This document shows, piece by piece, positions 8,312-17,758 of a stretch of 64,000 nucleotides of DNA. The notes under the pieces are model-generated. The model was not told the origin of the DNA. It saw only the letters and a program-made list of their open reading frames with translations, and ran no database searches. The position numbers were made by a program, and so were the translations under genes. The stretch is from Microbispora sp. H13382. GTDB lineage: Bacteria; Actinomycetota; Actinomycetes; Streptosporangiales; Streptosporangiaceae. Location of the stretch: positions 1 through 64,000 of the forward strand of contig NZ_JABBXA010000031.1 of NCBI RefSeq assembly GCF_014161445.1, written 5' to 3'. Positions within the stretch are counted from its first letter, which is position 1, and each line of letters begins with the position of its first letter.

Positions 8312-9649
8312 TCACTCGGCGAGGACGTCGTCCGGGGAGGAGCGCGCGAGCGCGGCGAGGGTGGCGAGGGCGCTTTCCAGCGTGTGCGCGGGCGGTGAGG
8401 CGAGGCCGAGGCGGACGGCGTTCGGCGTGCGGTGGTCGCCGACGGCGAAGGCGGCCGCCGGAGTGACGGCGATGCCGTGCCGCGCCGCGGCGGCCACGAA
8501 CGTGTCGGCCCGCCACGGCGGCGGGAGCTCCCACCAGCAGTAGTAGGACCGCGGGTCGGCGCGGACGGCGAACTCGGCCAGGTGACGCGCCGCGATCTCC
8601 TGCCGGGCCTCGGCGTCCCGCCGCTTGCCCCGGCTGAGCGCTCCCACCACGCCGTCACCGGCCAGCCGGACCGCCGCCTCCAGCGCGAAGCGCGGCGGCG
8701 CCGCGCCCATCGAGTGCAGCGCCGCGGTCACGCCGGAGGTCGCGGCCTCGGGTACGACCGCGAACCCGACGGTCAGCCCGGGCGCGAGCCGCTTGGACAG
8801 GCTGTCGACGAGGATCGTGCGCTCGGGCGCCACGGCGGCGAGCGGGGGCAGGTCGTCCCGGAGGAACGACCAGATGCCGTCCTCGATCGCGGGCACGTCC
8901 AGCCGTGTGAGCACGGCCGCGAGCGCGGCGCGGCGCTCCACCGGCATGCTGGCCGACAACGGGTTGTGCAGCGTCGGCTGGAGATAGACGGCTCTGAGCG
9001 GAGCCCCGCGCGCGGCGGTCTCCACGGCCTCGGGAACCAGGCCCGCGTCGTCGACCGGCAGGGGGACGAGGGTGACCCCGAGCCGGGTGGCGATCGTCTT
9101 CACGACGGGGTAGGTGAGCTCCTCGACGCCCAGCCGCGTGCCCGGCGGGACCAGCGCGGCGACGACGGCCGCGATCGCCTGGCGTCCGTTGCCCGCGAAG
9201 AGCACCCGTGCCGGGTCCGGGCGCCAGCCCGGGCGGGCGAGCAGGTCCGCGACGACCTCGCGGGCGACGGGGGTGCCCGCCGCGCCCACCGGCCGCATGG
9301 AGGCCTCCAGCACGTCCGGGCGCAGCAGTCGCCTGATGCCGTCCCCGAGCAGACGGGCCTGCTCGGGGATGACGGGATAGTTGAGTTCGAGGTCCACCCT
9401 GCTGCCGCTCGGTTCGGCCAGGGCGGTCCCCGGGCGCCGGGCGGAGGCGCGTACGAAGGTGCCGCGGCCGACCTCGCCGACCGTGAGGCCGCGGCGGGTC
9501 AGCTCCGCGTAGACGCGCGCCGCGGTGGAGCCGGCGATGCCGCGCCGGCGGGCGAAGTCCCGCTGCGGAGGCAGCCGGTCTCCCGGCCTGAGCCGCCCGG
9601 CCGTGATGTCGGCGGCCACCTCGTCCGCCAGCTCCCGGTAGCTCTCCAC
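8312..9649 (-). CDS. MocR-type regulator (GntR domain fused to PLP aminotransferase fold)
   Basis: A protein of about 445 residues. The N-terminal GntR winged helix (LRPGDRLPPQRDFARRRGI, SGSTAARVYAELTRRG-like) is followed by a fold-type I aminotransferase domain with the PLP-binding Lys in VDSLSKRLAPGLTVGF. MocR proteins sense PLP or an amine and control neighbouring genes. I prefer the GTG at 9649 because AGGAGG lies 5 bp upstream; an ATG at 9694 in the same frame would add 15 residues with poorer spacing. It diverges from a LysE exporter, which it probably controls. Confidence 0.88.
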   Translation of the reverse strand: MESYRELADEVAADITAGRLRPGDRLPPQRDFARRRGIAGSTAARVYAELTRRGLTVGEVGRGTFVRASARRPGTALAEPSGSRVDLELNYPVIPEQARLLGDGIRRLLRPDVLEASMRPVGAAGTPVAREVVADLLARPGWRPDPARVLFAGNGRQAIAAVVAALVPPGTRLGVEELTYPVVKTIATRLGVTLVPLPVDDAGLVPEAVETAARGAPLRAVYLQPTLHNPLSASMPVERRAALAAVLTRLDVPAIEDGIWSFLRDDLPPLAAVAPERTILVDSLSKRLAPGLTVGFAVVPEAATSGVTAALHSMGAAPPRFALEAAVRLAGDGVVGALSRGKRRDAEARQEIAARHLAEFAVRADPRSYYCWWELPPPWRADTFVAAAARHGIAVTPAAAFAVGDHRTPNAVRLGLASPPAHTLESALATLAALARSSPDDVLAE

Positions 9650-9705
9650 CGCCGCCTCCTCTCCGTGCCACGGTGACGCATTCAAACACGACATTGCTCC
9701 GAGAA

Positions 9706-9752
9706 CAATATGAATTATTGCCCTGATAACGCGAGGAGGATTAGCCTGATAA
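9706..9752. promoter_or_regulatory. Candidate MocR operator region
   Basis: In the AT-rich divergent spacer, CAATA and TATTG form an inverted repeat around TGAAT (9706-9720). CCTGATAA then occurs twice as a direct repeat (9722-9729 and 9745-9752, 23-bp period). Paired direct and inverted repeats between a mocR gene and its target are typical of MocR operators. Binding is inferred. Confidence 0.5.
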
Positions 9753-9799
9753 AGCCGTCCGGACCGGTGTGAATGACCTGCCAAGAGAAAGCGACATCG

Positions 9800-10438
9800 A
9801 TGGTCGAACCTCACGCGGTCCTGGGCGTCGTGTCCGTGGCGCTCGGAATGGTGCTGTCCCCGGGCCCGAACATGATGTATCTGGTCTCCCGCAGCATCAG
9901 CCAGGGACGCCGGGCCGGAATCATCTCGTTGAGCGGAGTCGTCGCGGGATTCCTCGCCTACCTGACGGCGGCGAATCTCGGGTTGGCCGTGCTGTTCGCC
10001 GCCGTACCGGAGGTCCTCGCCGCGATCCGGCTGGCCGGGGCGGGTTACCTGATGTGGCTCGCCTGGAAGACGATCAGGCCGGGCGGTGCGTCGGTCTTCA
10101 CCGTGCGGGAGGTGCCGGACGATTCACCGCTCCGGCTGTTCACCATGGGACTGATGACGAACCTGCTCAATCCAAAGATAGCCATTCTGTATATCTCCGT
10201 CATTCCGCAGTTCGTCGATCTCGGCGCGGGACACGTGCTGGTCCAGGGTGTCGTTCTCGGCCTCTTCCAGATCGCGGTGGCCTCGACGGTGAACCTGTCG
10301 ATCGTGCTGGCCGCCGGAAGCGTCGCGGGTTTTCTGGCGCAGCGGCCGGCGTGGCTGCGGGCCCAGCGGATCGCCATGGGGAGCCTGCTCGGAGTGCTCG
10401 CCGTGACACTGGCTCTCGGCGGTGGCGGCGTGTTCTGA
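9800..10438 (+). CDS. LysE/RhtB family amino-acid exporter
   Basis: A 212-residue membrane protein with about six transmembrane helices. The family signature SPGPNMMYLVSRSISQGRRAG lies in the first 40 residues. Members export amino acids or their analogues. The ATG at 9800 puts the first helix at the normal distance; an upstream ATG (9773) would add nine polar residues. It is transcribed divergently from the MocR regulator, so the export substrate may be the regulator's ligand. Confidence 0.85.
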   Translation: MVEPHAVLGVVSVALGMVLSPGPNMMYLVSRSISQGRRAGIISLSGVVAGFLAYLTAANLGLAVLFAAVPEVLAAIRLAGAGYLMWLAWKTIRPGGASVFTVREVPDDSPLRLFTMGLMTNLLNPKIAILYISVIPQFVDLGAGHVLVQGVVLGLFQIAVASTVNLSIVLAAGSVAGFLAQRPAWLRAQRIAMGSLLGVLAVTLALGGGGVF

Positions 10439-10496
10439 CGTCCCGGTCGCCGGGACTGCTTCACCGCCGCCTGAGCGACGCCCGGATCGGCGGACT

Positions 10497-11525
10497 TCAG
10501 TCCTCGTCGGCGGAGCCCTCGCGGCTGGCGAGCAGTCGCCGCAGGGACTCCAGCCGCGTGGGATCGGCGTGCCCCTCCGCGACGTAGCGGTCGAGGGCGC
10601 ACTCGTCGCCGAGGTGGGTGCAGCCCTTGGGGCAGCCGGCCGTGGCGTCCACCAGGTCGGGGAAGGCGGCGAGCACGGTCTCCACCGAGATGTGCGCGAG
10701 CCCGAAGCTGCGTACGCCGGGGGTGTCGATGATCCAGCCGCCCTCCGGCAGTTCGAGGGCGACCGCGGAGGTGGAGGTGTGCCTGCCGCGCCCGGTGACG
10801 GCGTTCACGTGGGACACGGCCCGGCGGGCGTGCGGGACCAGCGCGTTCACCAGGGTCGACTTGCCGACCCCCGAGTGGCCGACGAGCACGCTGATCCGGT
10901 CCTCGAGCGCTTCGCCCAGGTCGTCGAGCGGGCCGCCCTTGCGGACGACGACGTACGGCACGCCGAGGGGTTCGTACAGCGCCACGAGGTCGGCGGCGGG
11001 CGCCAGGTCGGCCTTGGTGAGGCACAGCAGCGGCTCGACGTCGGCGTCGTAGGCCGCGACGAGCATCCGGTCGATCATCCGGGGGCGCGGCGGGGGGTCG
11101 GCGAGCGCGGTGACGATGACCAGCTGGTCGGCGTTGGCGACGATGGGACGCTCGATGTCGTCGACGTCGTCGGCGCTGCGGCGCAGCATCGAGGTGCGCT
11201 CCTCCACGCGGACGATGCGCGCCAGCGTGTCGGGCTGCCCGGTGACGTCACCCACCAGCGCCACGCGGTCGCCCACGACGATGCCCTTGCGGCCGAGCTC
11301 GCGGGCCTTCATCGCCACGACGAGCGTCCGCTCGCCCCTCCGCTTCTTGGGCGTGGCGGAGCGGGGGACGCCCTCGCCCACCAGACAGGTGTAACGCCCG
11401 CGGTCGACGGCCACCACGAAACCCTCGACCGCCTCGCTGTGGGCAGGCCGGATCCGCGTCCGGGGCCGTGAGCCCTTGCCCGGCCTGACCCTGACGTCGT
11501 CCTCGTCGTACTGCCGCTTTCTCAG
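10497..11525 (-). CDS. rsgA: Ribosome small-subunit-dependent GTPase RsgA
   Basis: A 342-residue GTPase acting in late 30S assembly. The circularly permuted order is visible: the NKxD-type motif (LTKADL) comes before the Walker A motif GHSGVGKST, followed by [10 protein letters not shown] and a C-terminal zinc region (C-x4-C-x-H-x5-C, in [14 protein letters not shown]). The conserved N-terminus ([11 protein letters not shown]) is encoded only if translation starts at CTG 11525, because no ATG, GTG or TTG precedes it in frame within a plausible distance. That CTG overlaps the aroA stop (CTGA) and has GAAGGG upstream. It is operonic with aroA. Confidence 0.9.
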   Translation of the reverse strand: MRKRQYDEDDVRVRPGKGSRPRTRIRPAHSEAVEGFVVAVDRGRYTCLVGEGVPRSATPKKRRGERTLVVAMKARELGRKGIVVGDRVALVGDVTGQPDTLARIVRVEERTSMLRRSADDVDDIERPIVANADQLVIVTALADPPPRPRMIDRMLVAAYDADVEPLLCLTKADLAPAADLVALYEPLGVPYVVVRKGGPLDDLGEALEDRISVLVGHSGVGKSTLVNALVPHARRAVSHVNAVTGRGRHTSTSAVALELPEGGWIIDTPGVRSFGLAHISVETVLAAFPDLVDATAGCPKGCTHLGDECALDRYVAEGHADPTRLESLRRLLASREGSADED

Positions 11526-12892
11526 TGCCCGCGCCCTTCGGAGTGCACCGACCCCGGGTGATCCCCGCTGCCCAGCATCGCGGTCCACATGCGGGGGAAC
11601 TCGGGCAGCGTCTTGCCGGTCGTGGCGATGTCCTCTACCTCGACGCCCGGCACGACCAGGCCGATGACCGCGCCCGCCGTGGCCATGCGGTGGTCGGCGT
11701 ACGAGTGGAAGACGCCGCCGGTCAGCGGCCGGGGGTGGATCTCCAGGCCGTCGTCGGTCTCCCGGGCGTCGCCGCCCAGCCGGTTGATCTCCGTGGCGAG
11801 GGCGGTGATCCGGTCGGTCTCGTGCCCCCGGATGTGCGCCACGCCCCGGATGCGGGACGGCCCGTCGGCCAGCGCGGCCAGCGCGGCGATCGTGGGAGTG
11901 AGCTCGCTGACGTCGTGCAGGTCGGCGTCGATGCCGCGCACCCTGCCTTCGCCGGTCACCCGCAGGCCCTCCGGCACCCGCTCGACCCGCGCGCCCATCT
12001 CGGCGAGCAGCCCGCGAAGCGCGTCGCCGCCCTGCGTCGTCTCCTCCGGCCAGTCCGGGACGACGACCGAACCCCCGGTGACCAGGGCCGCGGCCAGGAA
12101 GGGCGCGGCGTTGGACAGGTCGGGCTCGACCGTGACGTCCCTGGCCCGGATCGGGCCGGGCTGCACCCGCCACACGTCGCGCTCGGAGTCGTCCACCTCG
12201 ACCCCCGCCTGGCGCAGCATCTGCACCGTCATCTCGATGTGCGGCATCGACGGGACGGGCGGGCCGCTGTGCCGTACGGTCACGCCTTTCTCGAAGCGCG
12301 CGGCGGCCAGCAGCAGGCCGGAGACCATCTGCGAGGAGACCGAGGCGTCGAGGGTGACCTCGCCGCCCGGGATCGGACCGCGGATCGTGAACGGCAGCGC
12401 GTCGTTGTCCACCGACGCGCCGAGCGCCCGCAGCGCGCCCAGGATCGGGCCCATCGGCCGCTTGCGCGCGTGCGCGTCGCCGTCGAAGAAGACCGGCCCG
12501 TCGGCCAGCGCGGCGACCGGGGGCACGAAGCGCATCACGGTCCCGGCGAGCCCGACGTCGACCGACGCCCCGCCGCGCACGGGATGAGGGATCACCGACC
12601 AGTCCACGCTGTCGGCGCTCTCGTTGGACGGCGTCATCTCGGCGCCGAGCGAGCGCAGCGCCGCCGCCATCAGGTCGGCGTCGCGGCTGCGCAGCGCGAG
12701 CCGTACGGTGCCGGGGGCGTCGGCCAGCGCGGCGAGCAGCAGCGCGCGGTTGGTCACCGACTTGGAGCCGGGCAGGCGGACCGTCGCACGGACCGGCTCG
12801 GCGGCCACCGGGGCGGGCCAGAGCGGTGCGGCGGCGTTCTGGTGGACGGCGTGCGGCTCGGCGCCGCCGGACGCGGACTGCGGAGAGGCCAT
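11522..12892 (-). CDS. aroA: 3-phosphoshikimate 1-carboxyvinyltransferase (EPSP synthase)
   Basis: A 456-residue enzyme of the shikimate pathway that joins phosphoenolpyruvate to shikimate-3-phosphate. Motifs seen are [18 protein letters not shown] near residue 40, LGNAG-equivalent [10 protein letters not shown] near 115, and HRMAT ([13 protein letters not shown]) near the C-terminus. The ATG at 12892 gives a normal length; upstream residues in the same frame are low-complexity. It is translationally coupled to rsgA downstream and diverges from the SRAP gene. Confidence 0.95.
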   Translation of the reverse strand: MASPQSASGGAEPHAVHQNAAAPLWPAPVAAEPVRATVRLPGSKSVTNRALLLAALADAPGTVRLALRSRDADLMAAALRSLGAEMTPSNESADSVDWSVIPHPVRGGASVDVGLAGTVMRFVPPVAALADGPVFFDGDAHARKRPMGPILGALRALGASVDNDALPFTIRGPIPGGEVTLDASVSSQMVSGLLLAAARFEKGVTVRHSGPPVPSMPHIEMTVQMLRQAGVEVDDSERDVWRVQPGPIRARDVTVEPDLSNAAPFLAAALVTGGSVVVPDWPEETTQGGDALRGLLAEMGARVERVPEGLRVTGEGRVRGIDADLHDVSELTPTIAALAALADGPSRIRGVAHIRGHETDRITALATEINRLGGDARETDDGLEIHPRPLTGGVFHSYADHRMATAGAVIGLVVPGVEVEDIATTGKTLPEFPRMWTAMLGSGDHPGSVHSEGRGH

Positions 12893-12974
12893 GTCCGCAA
12901 GCTTAGTGTGCGCGTGCGCGCCCGGGCCGTCTCGGAGAACGCGTACGGCCCCCGTAAGTGGCAGTCTTGGTGGC

Positions 12975-13724
12975 ATGTGCGGGAGGTACGCGTCGGCGCG
13001 CAAGAAGCAGGAGTTGCTGGAGGAGTTCCAGGTCGAGCTGGACGGTGTGCCCGACCAGGAGCTGCGGCCCGACTACAACGTCGCGCCCACGAAGAACGTC
13101 TACGCGGTCATGTGCCGCGTGCCCAAGGACGACGACGGGGAGAGCCGGGGCGACGAGCCCGTCAGGCAGCTCCGGGTGGTCCGGTGGGGGCTCGTGCCGA
13201 GCTGGGCCAAGGACCCGTCGGTGGGCTCGCGGATGATCAACGCCAGGGTGGAGACGGTGGCGGAGAAGCCGTCCTACCGCAGGGCGCTGAAGTCCCGGCG
13301 CTGCCTGATCCCGGCGGACGGCTACTACGAGTGGATGCCGCTCGAAGGCAAGAAGAAGCAGCCGTTCTTCATCCACCCCGCCGACGGCGGCGTGCTCGCG
13401 ATGGCCGGCCTGTACGAGTTCTGGAAGGACCCCACCCGCCCGGACGACGACCCGCTGAAGTGGCTGTGCACCTGCACGGTGATCACCACCACGGCGGCGG
13501 ACAAGCTGGGCCGCATCCACGACCGGATGCCGATGATGGTCGAGCGCGAGCGCTGGGCGGAGTGGCTCGACCCGCGGGTGACCGACCCCACCGGCCTGCT
13601 CGTCCCGGCCGGGCCGGACCGGCTGGAGGCGTACGCGGTGTCGGACGCCGTGAACAGCGTCCGCCACAACGGCCCCGAGCTCATCGAGCCCCTCGAAGGA
13701 GACGACGTGCCGCGGCTCCTCTGA
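12975..13724 (+). CDS. SOS response-associated peptidase (SRAP/YedK/HMCES family)
   Basis: A 249-residue SRAP protein. Met-Cys-Gly-Arg begins the protein, so Cys2 becomes the N-terminal nucleophile that crosslinks to abasic sites in single-stranded DNA. Other conserved residues are Asn in NVAPT, WGLVPSW, INARVET, the Glu in YYEWMP, and His in [10 protein letters not shown]. It shields abasic sites at replication forks. It diverges from aroA with an 82-bp spacer. Confidence 0.93.
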   Translation: MCGRYASARKKQELLEEFQVELDGVPDQELRPDYNVAPTKNVYAVMCRVPKDDDGESRGDEPVRQLRVVRWGLVPSWAKDPSVGSRMINARVETVAEKPSYRRALKSRRCLIPADGYYEWMPLEGKKKQPFFIHPADGGVLAMAGLYEFWKDPTRPDDDPLKWLCTCTVITTTAADKLGRIHDRMPMMVERERWAEWLDPRVTDPTGLLVPAGPDRLEAYAVSDAVNSVRHNGPELIEPLEGDDVPRLL

Positions 13725-13865
13725 CAGGCCGCGGAATCCGAGAAAACCGCGCGTTCGTCCTATCGCGGACAACTTGTTGATCGGGGACATGGCCGGACGT
13801 ACGCTCCGGTGGCGCTTTGCACGACATGTACGTAACTCGCCACTCCCAGTCACCAGGAGCGTTAC

Positions 13866-15263
13866 ATGTCCCTGACGAACGACCTCACGGGCCCACCGGC
13901 CGAGCCGAGGACGGTGACCTTCGCAACGGTCAAGGTGACGGCCGACTACAAGGCGCTGCGTGCCCTCACCGCGGACAAGTACCCGGAGTACTTCAACCGC
14001 GTCTACACGCTGTTCACCGGGCTCGAATTCGACGTCTGGTCGCACATCGCGCAGTACGAGGGCGAGGACAAGCTGTGGCTGGCCCACGCCCTCTACCTGT
14101 ACGGCAAGAACAAGGACGCCCTCCCCGCCGGTTTCGACCACACGGCGGCGGTGGCCCGTCTGATGAACCGGGCGACCCAGCGCACGGCGATGCCCGGCGC
14201 CCAGGACGACGCGTTCGAACGGGAGGTGCTCCGGGCCAGTGGATGGGTGTCGGCGATGGTCGTCAGGAACCTCGCCCCGCCGGACCAGGGCGAGACCGCG
14301 AAGCTGACCTCGATCTACAACCCCCCGGGCCAGGACCGGGACGGCAGGCAGCAGGTCGGGCCGCTGCGCAAGGACGTGCTCAAGGAGCTGATCGACGTGC
14401 TGGCGAAGGTGGTGGACGAGCAGCTCCTCCACTGGGTGCGGCCCAGGAACACGCCCTCCGAGCCGGAGTCGCTCGACCATCTCAAGCGCATCGCCGACTA
14501 TCTCCAGAAGTACGTCGCCCGCGTTCTCGGGCCGTACGCGGACGCCTGGGAGGACGGGCCGTACTTCGACGGATTCCGCTACTCCGAGCGCCTGCAGAGC
14601 ACGTGGGAACTGCCCGCAGGGCCCGCCCAGCGGCTCAACTGGATGACGAACAGGGCCCAGGCGGTCGGCTGGGACAAAGAGCGGGGAGCGCTGCTCGCCA
14701 AGGCGAACTACGACGGCACCCGTGGCGGCGACCAGGAGACGCTGCGCCAGATGCTGCGCGAGCGTCTGGAGTCCGACGAGTCCCTGAGCAGGCGGGTCGG
14801 CGCCATGATCAAGCTGACCGCGGCGCACAGCGGGGGCGAGGGCAAGATCTCCGTGCAGCCGATCTTTCCCAGCGCCACCTGGGGCACGAAGGCCGACTGG
14901 CGCTGGCGGGTGATCAGGACCCTCGCCCATGAGCTGATGCACCGGCTCGCACACCCCGGCTTCACCGCCACGGCGGGCAGGATCCGGCACGGGCAGATCG
15001 TCTCCGAGGGCTTCGTCGATCTGCTGGCCCTCGACGTCTACACACGGCTGTGGGGCCTGGTGTCCCAGTCGAGCGCCGCCACCGAGATCCTGCTGAAGGG
15101 CGTCGGCGCGACCAAGGCGCCCGACCCGTCGTTCCTGAAGGTGGGCTACGGCGAGGCGGGAACGTCGGCGGCGGCGGTCCGCGATCTGCTGGGCGACGAC
15201 CGCGTCAGGGCGGCCTTCTTCCTCGGCGCGACGCACCTCATCGGGCTGCCCTCCGCGCAATGA
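13866..15263 (+). CDS. Uncharacterised gluzincin-like metallopeptidase
   Basis: A 465-residue protein that I do not recognise beyond a peptidase signature. HELMH at 355-359 is followed by SEGFVDLL with Glu381, which matches HExxH-(about 20)-E spacing and the xEGF context of gluzincins. There is no signal peptide, no transmembrane segment and no DUF4157 motif, so it looks cytosolic or exported by a non-Sec route. The N-terminal 200 residues are mixed helical and unassigned. It stands alone between SRAP and a DksA-like gene. Peptidase activity is inferred from the motif only. Confidence 0.6.
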   Translation: MSLTNDLTGPPAEPRTVTFATVKVTADYKALRALTADKYPEYFNRVYTLFTGLEFDVWSHIAQYEGEDKLWLAHALYLYGKNKDALPAGFDHTAAVARLMNRATQRTAMPGAQDDAFEREVLRASGWVSAMVVRNLAPPDQGETAKLTSIYNPPGQDRDGRQQVGPLRKDVLKELIDVLAKVVDEQLLHWVRPRNTPSEPESLDHLKRIADYLQKYVARVLGPYADAWEDGPYFDGFRYSERLQSTWELPAGPAQRLNWMTNRAQAVGWDKERGALLAKANYDGTRGGDQETLRQMLRERLESDESLSRRVGAMIKLTAAHSGGEGKISVQPIFPSATWGTKADWRWRVIRTLAHELMHRLAHPGFTATAGRIRHGQIVSEGFVDLLALDVYTRLWGLVSQSSAATEILLKGVGATKAPDPSFLKVGYGEAGTSAAAVRDLLGDDRVRAAFFLGATHLIGLPSAQ

Positions 15264-15415
15264 GCACGTACGGGGATCTCCAAGGGGTGTAAGCGGCGCG
15301 CGAAGTGGGCATCCGTTCGGGAAAGCGGCCGCACGTGAGGTGATCGGCCGCTGACCGACCAGGAGACCGGGGGCTCCTGGGCGGGTGACTCCCCCACTCC
15401 CGGAGGTGCGGATCC

Positions 15416-15748
15416 GTGGACGTCGCGACCGTGCGTATGCGCCTGGAAGGCATGCTCGCCGAACTCGACCGGTCGATCAGCGTGCTGCGTGGGGATCCGG
15501 TCGCCGCGCACGACAGGTCCCTCGCCGACGCGGGAGCCGACCTCACCGACGCCGACCGGACCCGGGCCATGCTCGACGCCGCGTCCCGGCAGCGTACGGC
15601 CGTGCTGGCCGCGCTGCGGCGGCTGGACGACGGCGGTTACGGCCGGTGCGTCGACTGCGGCGCCCTCGTTCCCGAGGGCAGGCTGGAGGCACGCCCCGAG
15701 GCGGCCCGCTGCGTGCAGTGCCAGTCGCGGACCGAGCGCCGCCGCTGA
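15416..15748 (+). CDS. TraR/DksA family zinc-finger protein
   Basis: A 110-residue protein with a helical N-terminal hairpin and a C-terminal C4 finger C-x2-C-x17-C-x2-C (CVDCG ... CVQC). DksA/TraR proteins enter the RNA polymerase secondary channel; short actinobacterial members have little-known roles. The GTG start at 15416 is preceded by GGAGG 9 bp upstream. It is convergent with the methyltransferase gene. Confidence 0.85.
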   Translation: MDVATVRMRLEGMLAELDRSISVLRGDPVAAHDRSLADAGADLTDADRTRAMLDAASRQRTAVLAALRRLDDGGYGRCVDCGALVPEGRLEARPEAARCVQCQSRTERRR

Positions 15749-15778
15749 GTCCGCCGTCCCCGAACACCGGGAGAGCGG

Positions 15779-16519
15779 TCACAAGGGCTTGCGCGCGCTG
15801 GCCACCAGGTGGATGCCGACCGTGTCGTCGTCGTCGGCCTCGGTCTCGAGTTCGGTGCGGACCAGCCAGGACAGCGACTTGCTCTCCGTGCTCAGCACGT
15901 GGTCGACGGTGGAGGGGGACAGCACCGTGCGCGGGCGCACCCACTCCACCTCCAGGCCGGCGCCGGTGATCAGCTCGCGTATCTGCTGGCTGGTGAAGCA
16001 GCGGGTGATGCTGCCGTCGGGCCACGGGATGAGCATGACCTCGCCCGTCTGGCACAGATGCGCCCAGTAGTTCTGCTCGGCCAGGATCGCCATCCCGAGG
16101 ACCAGCGAGTCGACGCACAGCAGCGCGCGCCCGCCGGGCCGCAGCACCCGGGCCACGTCCTCGATTACGGACTCCGCCATGATCTCGACCGACAGCACGC
16201 GCTCCTCGGCGACCACGCCGTCCACGCAGCCCTCGGGCAGGAAGCCGAGGTCGTCGGCGCGCACCTTCTGTATGCGGTCGGAGGCGTCGCGCAACCACGG
16301 TTCGGCGGGTCTGCGGAAGTCCATGACCTCGATCACCCGGTGACCGGCGCGCGCCGCCTGGACCGGCCACCGCCCCCGCCCGCCGGACAGGTCCAGCAGG
16401 AGGGAGGGCCGGTCGGGCAGCCACTGGCGCAGCTGCTCGGCGACGACCGCGTGATAAAAGGTCCAGTACGGCCCGAGTGTGCCCGAGCCGTTGAGTTCGT
16501 TGGCCGGTATAGGCAGCAC
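15779..16519 (-). CDS. Class I SAM-dependent methyltransferase
   Basis: A 246-residue Rossmann-type methyltransferase. Motif I is [20 protein letters not shown] (about 40-60), followed by an acidic residue in VMDF and by [14 protein letters not shown] as motif III. Its substrate is unknown. The GTG at 16519 has AGGAG 6 bp upstream. It diverges from sigR and so may share the oxidative-stress promoter region, though I found no outward SigR-type promoter for it. Confidence 0.8.
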   Translation of the reverse strand: MLPIPANELNGSGTLGPYWTFYHAVVAEQLRQWLPDRPSLLLDLSGGRGRWPVQAARAGHRVIEVMDFRRPAEPWLRDASDRIQKVRADDLGFLPEGCVDGVVAEERVLSVEIMAESVIEDVARVLRPGGRALLCVDSLVLGMAILAEQNYWAHLCQTGEVMLIPWPDGSITRCFTSQQIRELITGAGLEVEWVRPRTVLSPSTVDHVLSTESKSLSWLVRTELETEADDDDTVGIHLVASARKPL

Positions 16520-16644
16520 GAGCGGCTCCTGGACTCTGGCTGCCCCACGTATGGGGGTGAGACAGCGAAACTCGGTTTCCGGGCTACCAAGCCGGTGCTT
16601 ACTTTTTTCCCCGCACCGGGTCGTTCGTCACCTCAATCTGCACC

Positions 16645-16672
16645 GGGAACAGACTCTACGCCCGCCCTGTTG
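16645..16672 (+). promoter_or_regulatory. SigR-type autoregulatory promoter
   Basis: GGGAAC (16645-16650), an 18-bp spacer and GTTG (16669-16672) match the SigR promoter consensus GGGAAT-N18-GTTG. The expected transcription start is at about 16680-16682, essentially at the ATG of the long sigR form. Confidence 0.75.
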
Positions 16673-16681
16673 CAGTTGGGC

Positions 16682-17410
16682 ATGAAGACGTTGGTGCTGC
16701 CAGAAGGCCTCGACGGGCTGGACCTCACCGGGCCGGTATCCTCGGCTGGGTACGGTGTCCTTAAGGGGGTGGGTCCGGTCTCCAAGACAGCCGAGGAGAC
16801 TCTGGAGCAGCGCAGCGAGCGGTTCGAGCGCGACGTGATGCCGTTTCTCGACCAGCTCTATTCGGCCGCACTCCGGATGACCCGAAACGCAGCGGATGCG
16901 GAGGATCTCCTCCAAGAGACCTTCGCCAAGGCGTTCGCCTCCTTCCACCAGTTCCAGGAGGGGACGAACCTCAAGGCCTGGCTCTACCGCATCCTCACCA
17001 ACACCTTCATCAACAGCTACCGGAAGAAGCAGCGGGAGCCCAAGCAGGCGGGCACCGAGGAGATCGAGGACTGGCAGCTCGCGCGCGCGGAGTCGCACAC
17101 GTCGAGCGGGCTGAAGTCGGCCGAGATCGAGGCGCTCGAACACCTTCCCGACAGCGACGTGAAGGACGCTCTCGCCGCGCTCCCCGAGGAGTTCCGCATC
17201 GCCGTCTATCTGGCGGACGTGGAGGGCTTCCCGTACAAGGAGATCGCCGAGATCATGGGCACGCCCATCGGGACCGTGATGTCGCGCCTCCACCGGGGCC
17301 GCCGGCAGCTGCGCAACCAGCTCGAGGACTACGCGCGCGAACGCGGTCTCGTGCGGCCGGACTCCCGCGGCGCGGGTCTCGGCGGGACGCTTGGCGAGGA
17401 GGAGCGATGA
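16682..17410 (+). CDS. sigR: ECF sigma factor SigR (thiol-oxidative stress)
   Basis: A 242-residue ECF sigma factor closely resembling Streptomyces SigR. Region 2 contains [20 protein letters not shown] and region 4 contains [23 protein letters not shown]. The diagnostic [15 protein letters not shown] segment is present. Two starts are plausible: ATG 16682, a long form directly under the SigR-type promoter, and GTG 16769, a short form beginning VGPVSK. Streptomyces makes both a stable short form and an unstable long form (SigR'). It overlaps rsrA by 4 bp. Confidence 0.93.
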   Translation: MKTLVLPEGLDGLDLTGPVSSAGYGVLKGVGPVSKTAEETLEQRSERFERDVMPFLDQLYSAALRMTRNAADAEDLLQETFAKAFASFHQFQEGTNLKAWLYRILTNTFINSYRKKQREPKQAGTEEIEDWQLARAESHTSSGLKSAEIEALEHLPDSDVKDALAALPEEFRIAVYLADVEGFPYKEIAEIMGTPIGTVMSRLHRGRRQLRNQLEDYARERGLVRPDSRGAGLGGTLGEEER

Positions 17411-17673
17411 GCTGCGGGAAACACCACGACACCCCGTGTAGCGAGGTGCTCGACCGGGTGTACACCTACCTGGACGGCGAGCTGGACAACGACCGCATCG
17501 CCGAGATCAGGCAGCACCTCGACGAGTGCGGCCCCTGCCTGGAGGAGTACGGCCTTGAGGAGGCCGTCAAGCGGATCGTGGCCAAGCACTGCGGGTGCGA
17601 CCCCGTGCCGCGGGACCTGCGCGCCAAGGTGCTCAGCAGGATCGAGCAGGTACGCGCCGAGATGGTGGAATAG
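17407..17673 (+). CDS. rsrA: Zinc-binding redox anti-sigma factor RsrA
   Basis: An 88-residue ZAS-family anti-sigma factor. Cys11, His37, Cys41 and Cys44 (HLDECGPC) are at the positions known to bind zinc and switch by disulphide in RsrA; Cys3, Cys62 and Cys64 are extra. It holds SigR inactive until thiol oxidation. The start codon overlaps the sigR stop (ATGA), so the pair is coupled. Confidence 0.94.
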   Translation: MSCGKHHDTPCSEVLDRVYTYLDGELDNDRIAEIRQHLDECGPCLEEYGLEEAVKRIVAKHCGCDPVPRDLRAKVLSRIEQVRAEMVE

Positions 17674-17758
17674 CCCGCGGCCCACGGAAGGCGTGACCGG
17701 GCCGCGCCGGGGCAATGGCTCGTTAGGATCTTCCGTACAGGCCGGGAAGGGCGGGGAC

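Noticed and set aside
12903-15260. A 785-codon open frame opposite the SRAP and gluzincin-like genes
   Set aside because: Typical antisense shadow in very GC-rich DNA; Arg/His/Gly/Val-rich with no domain, while the sense strand has clear families.
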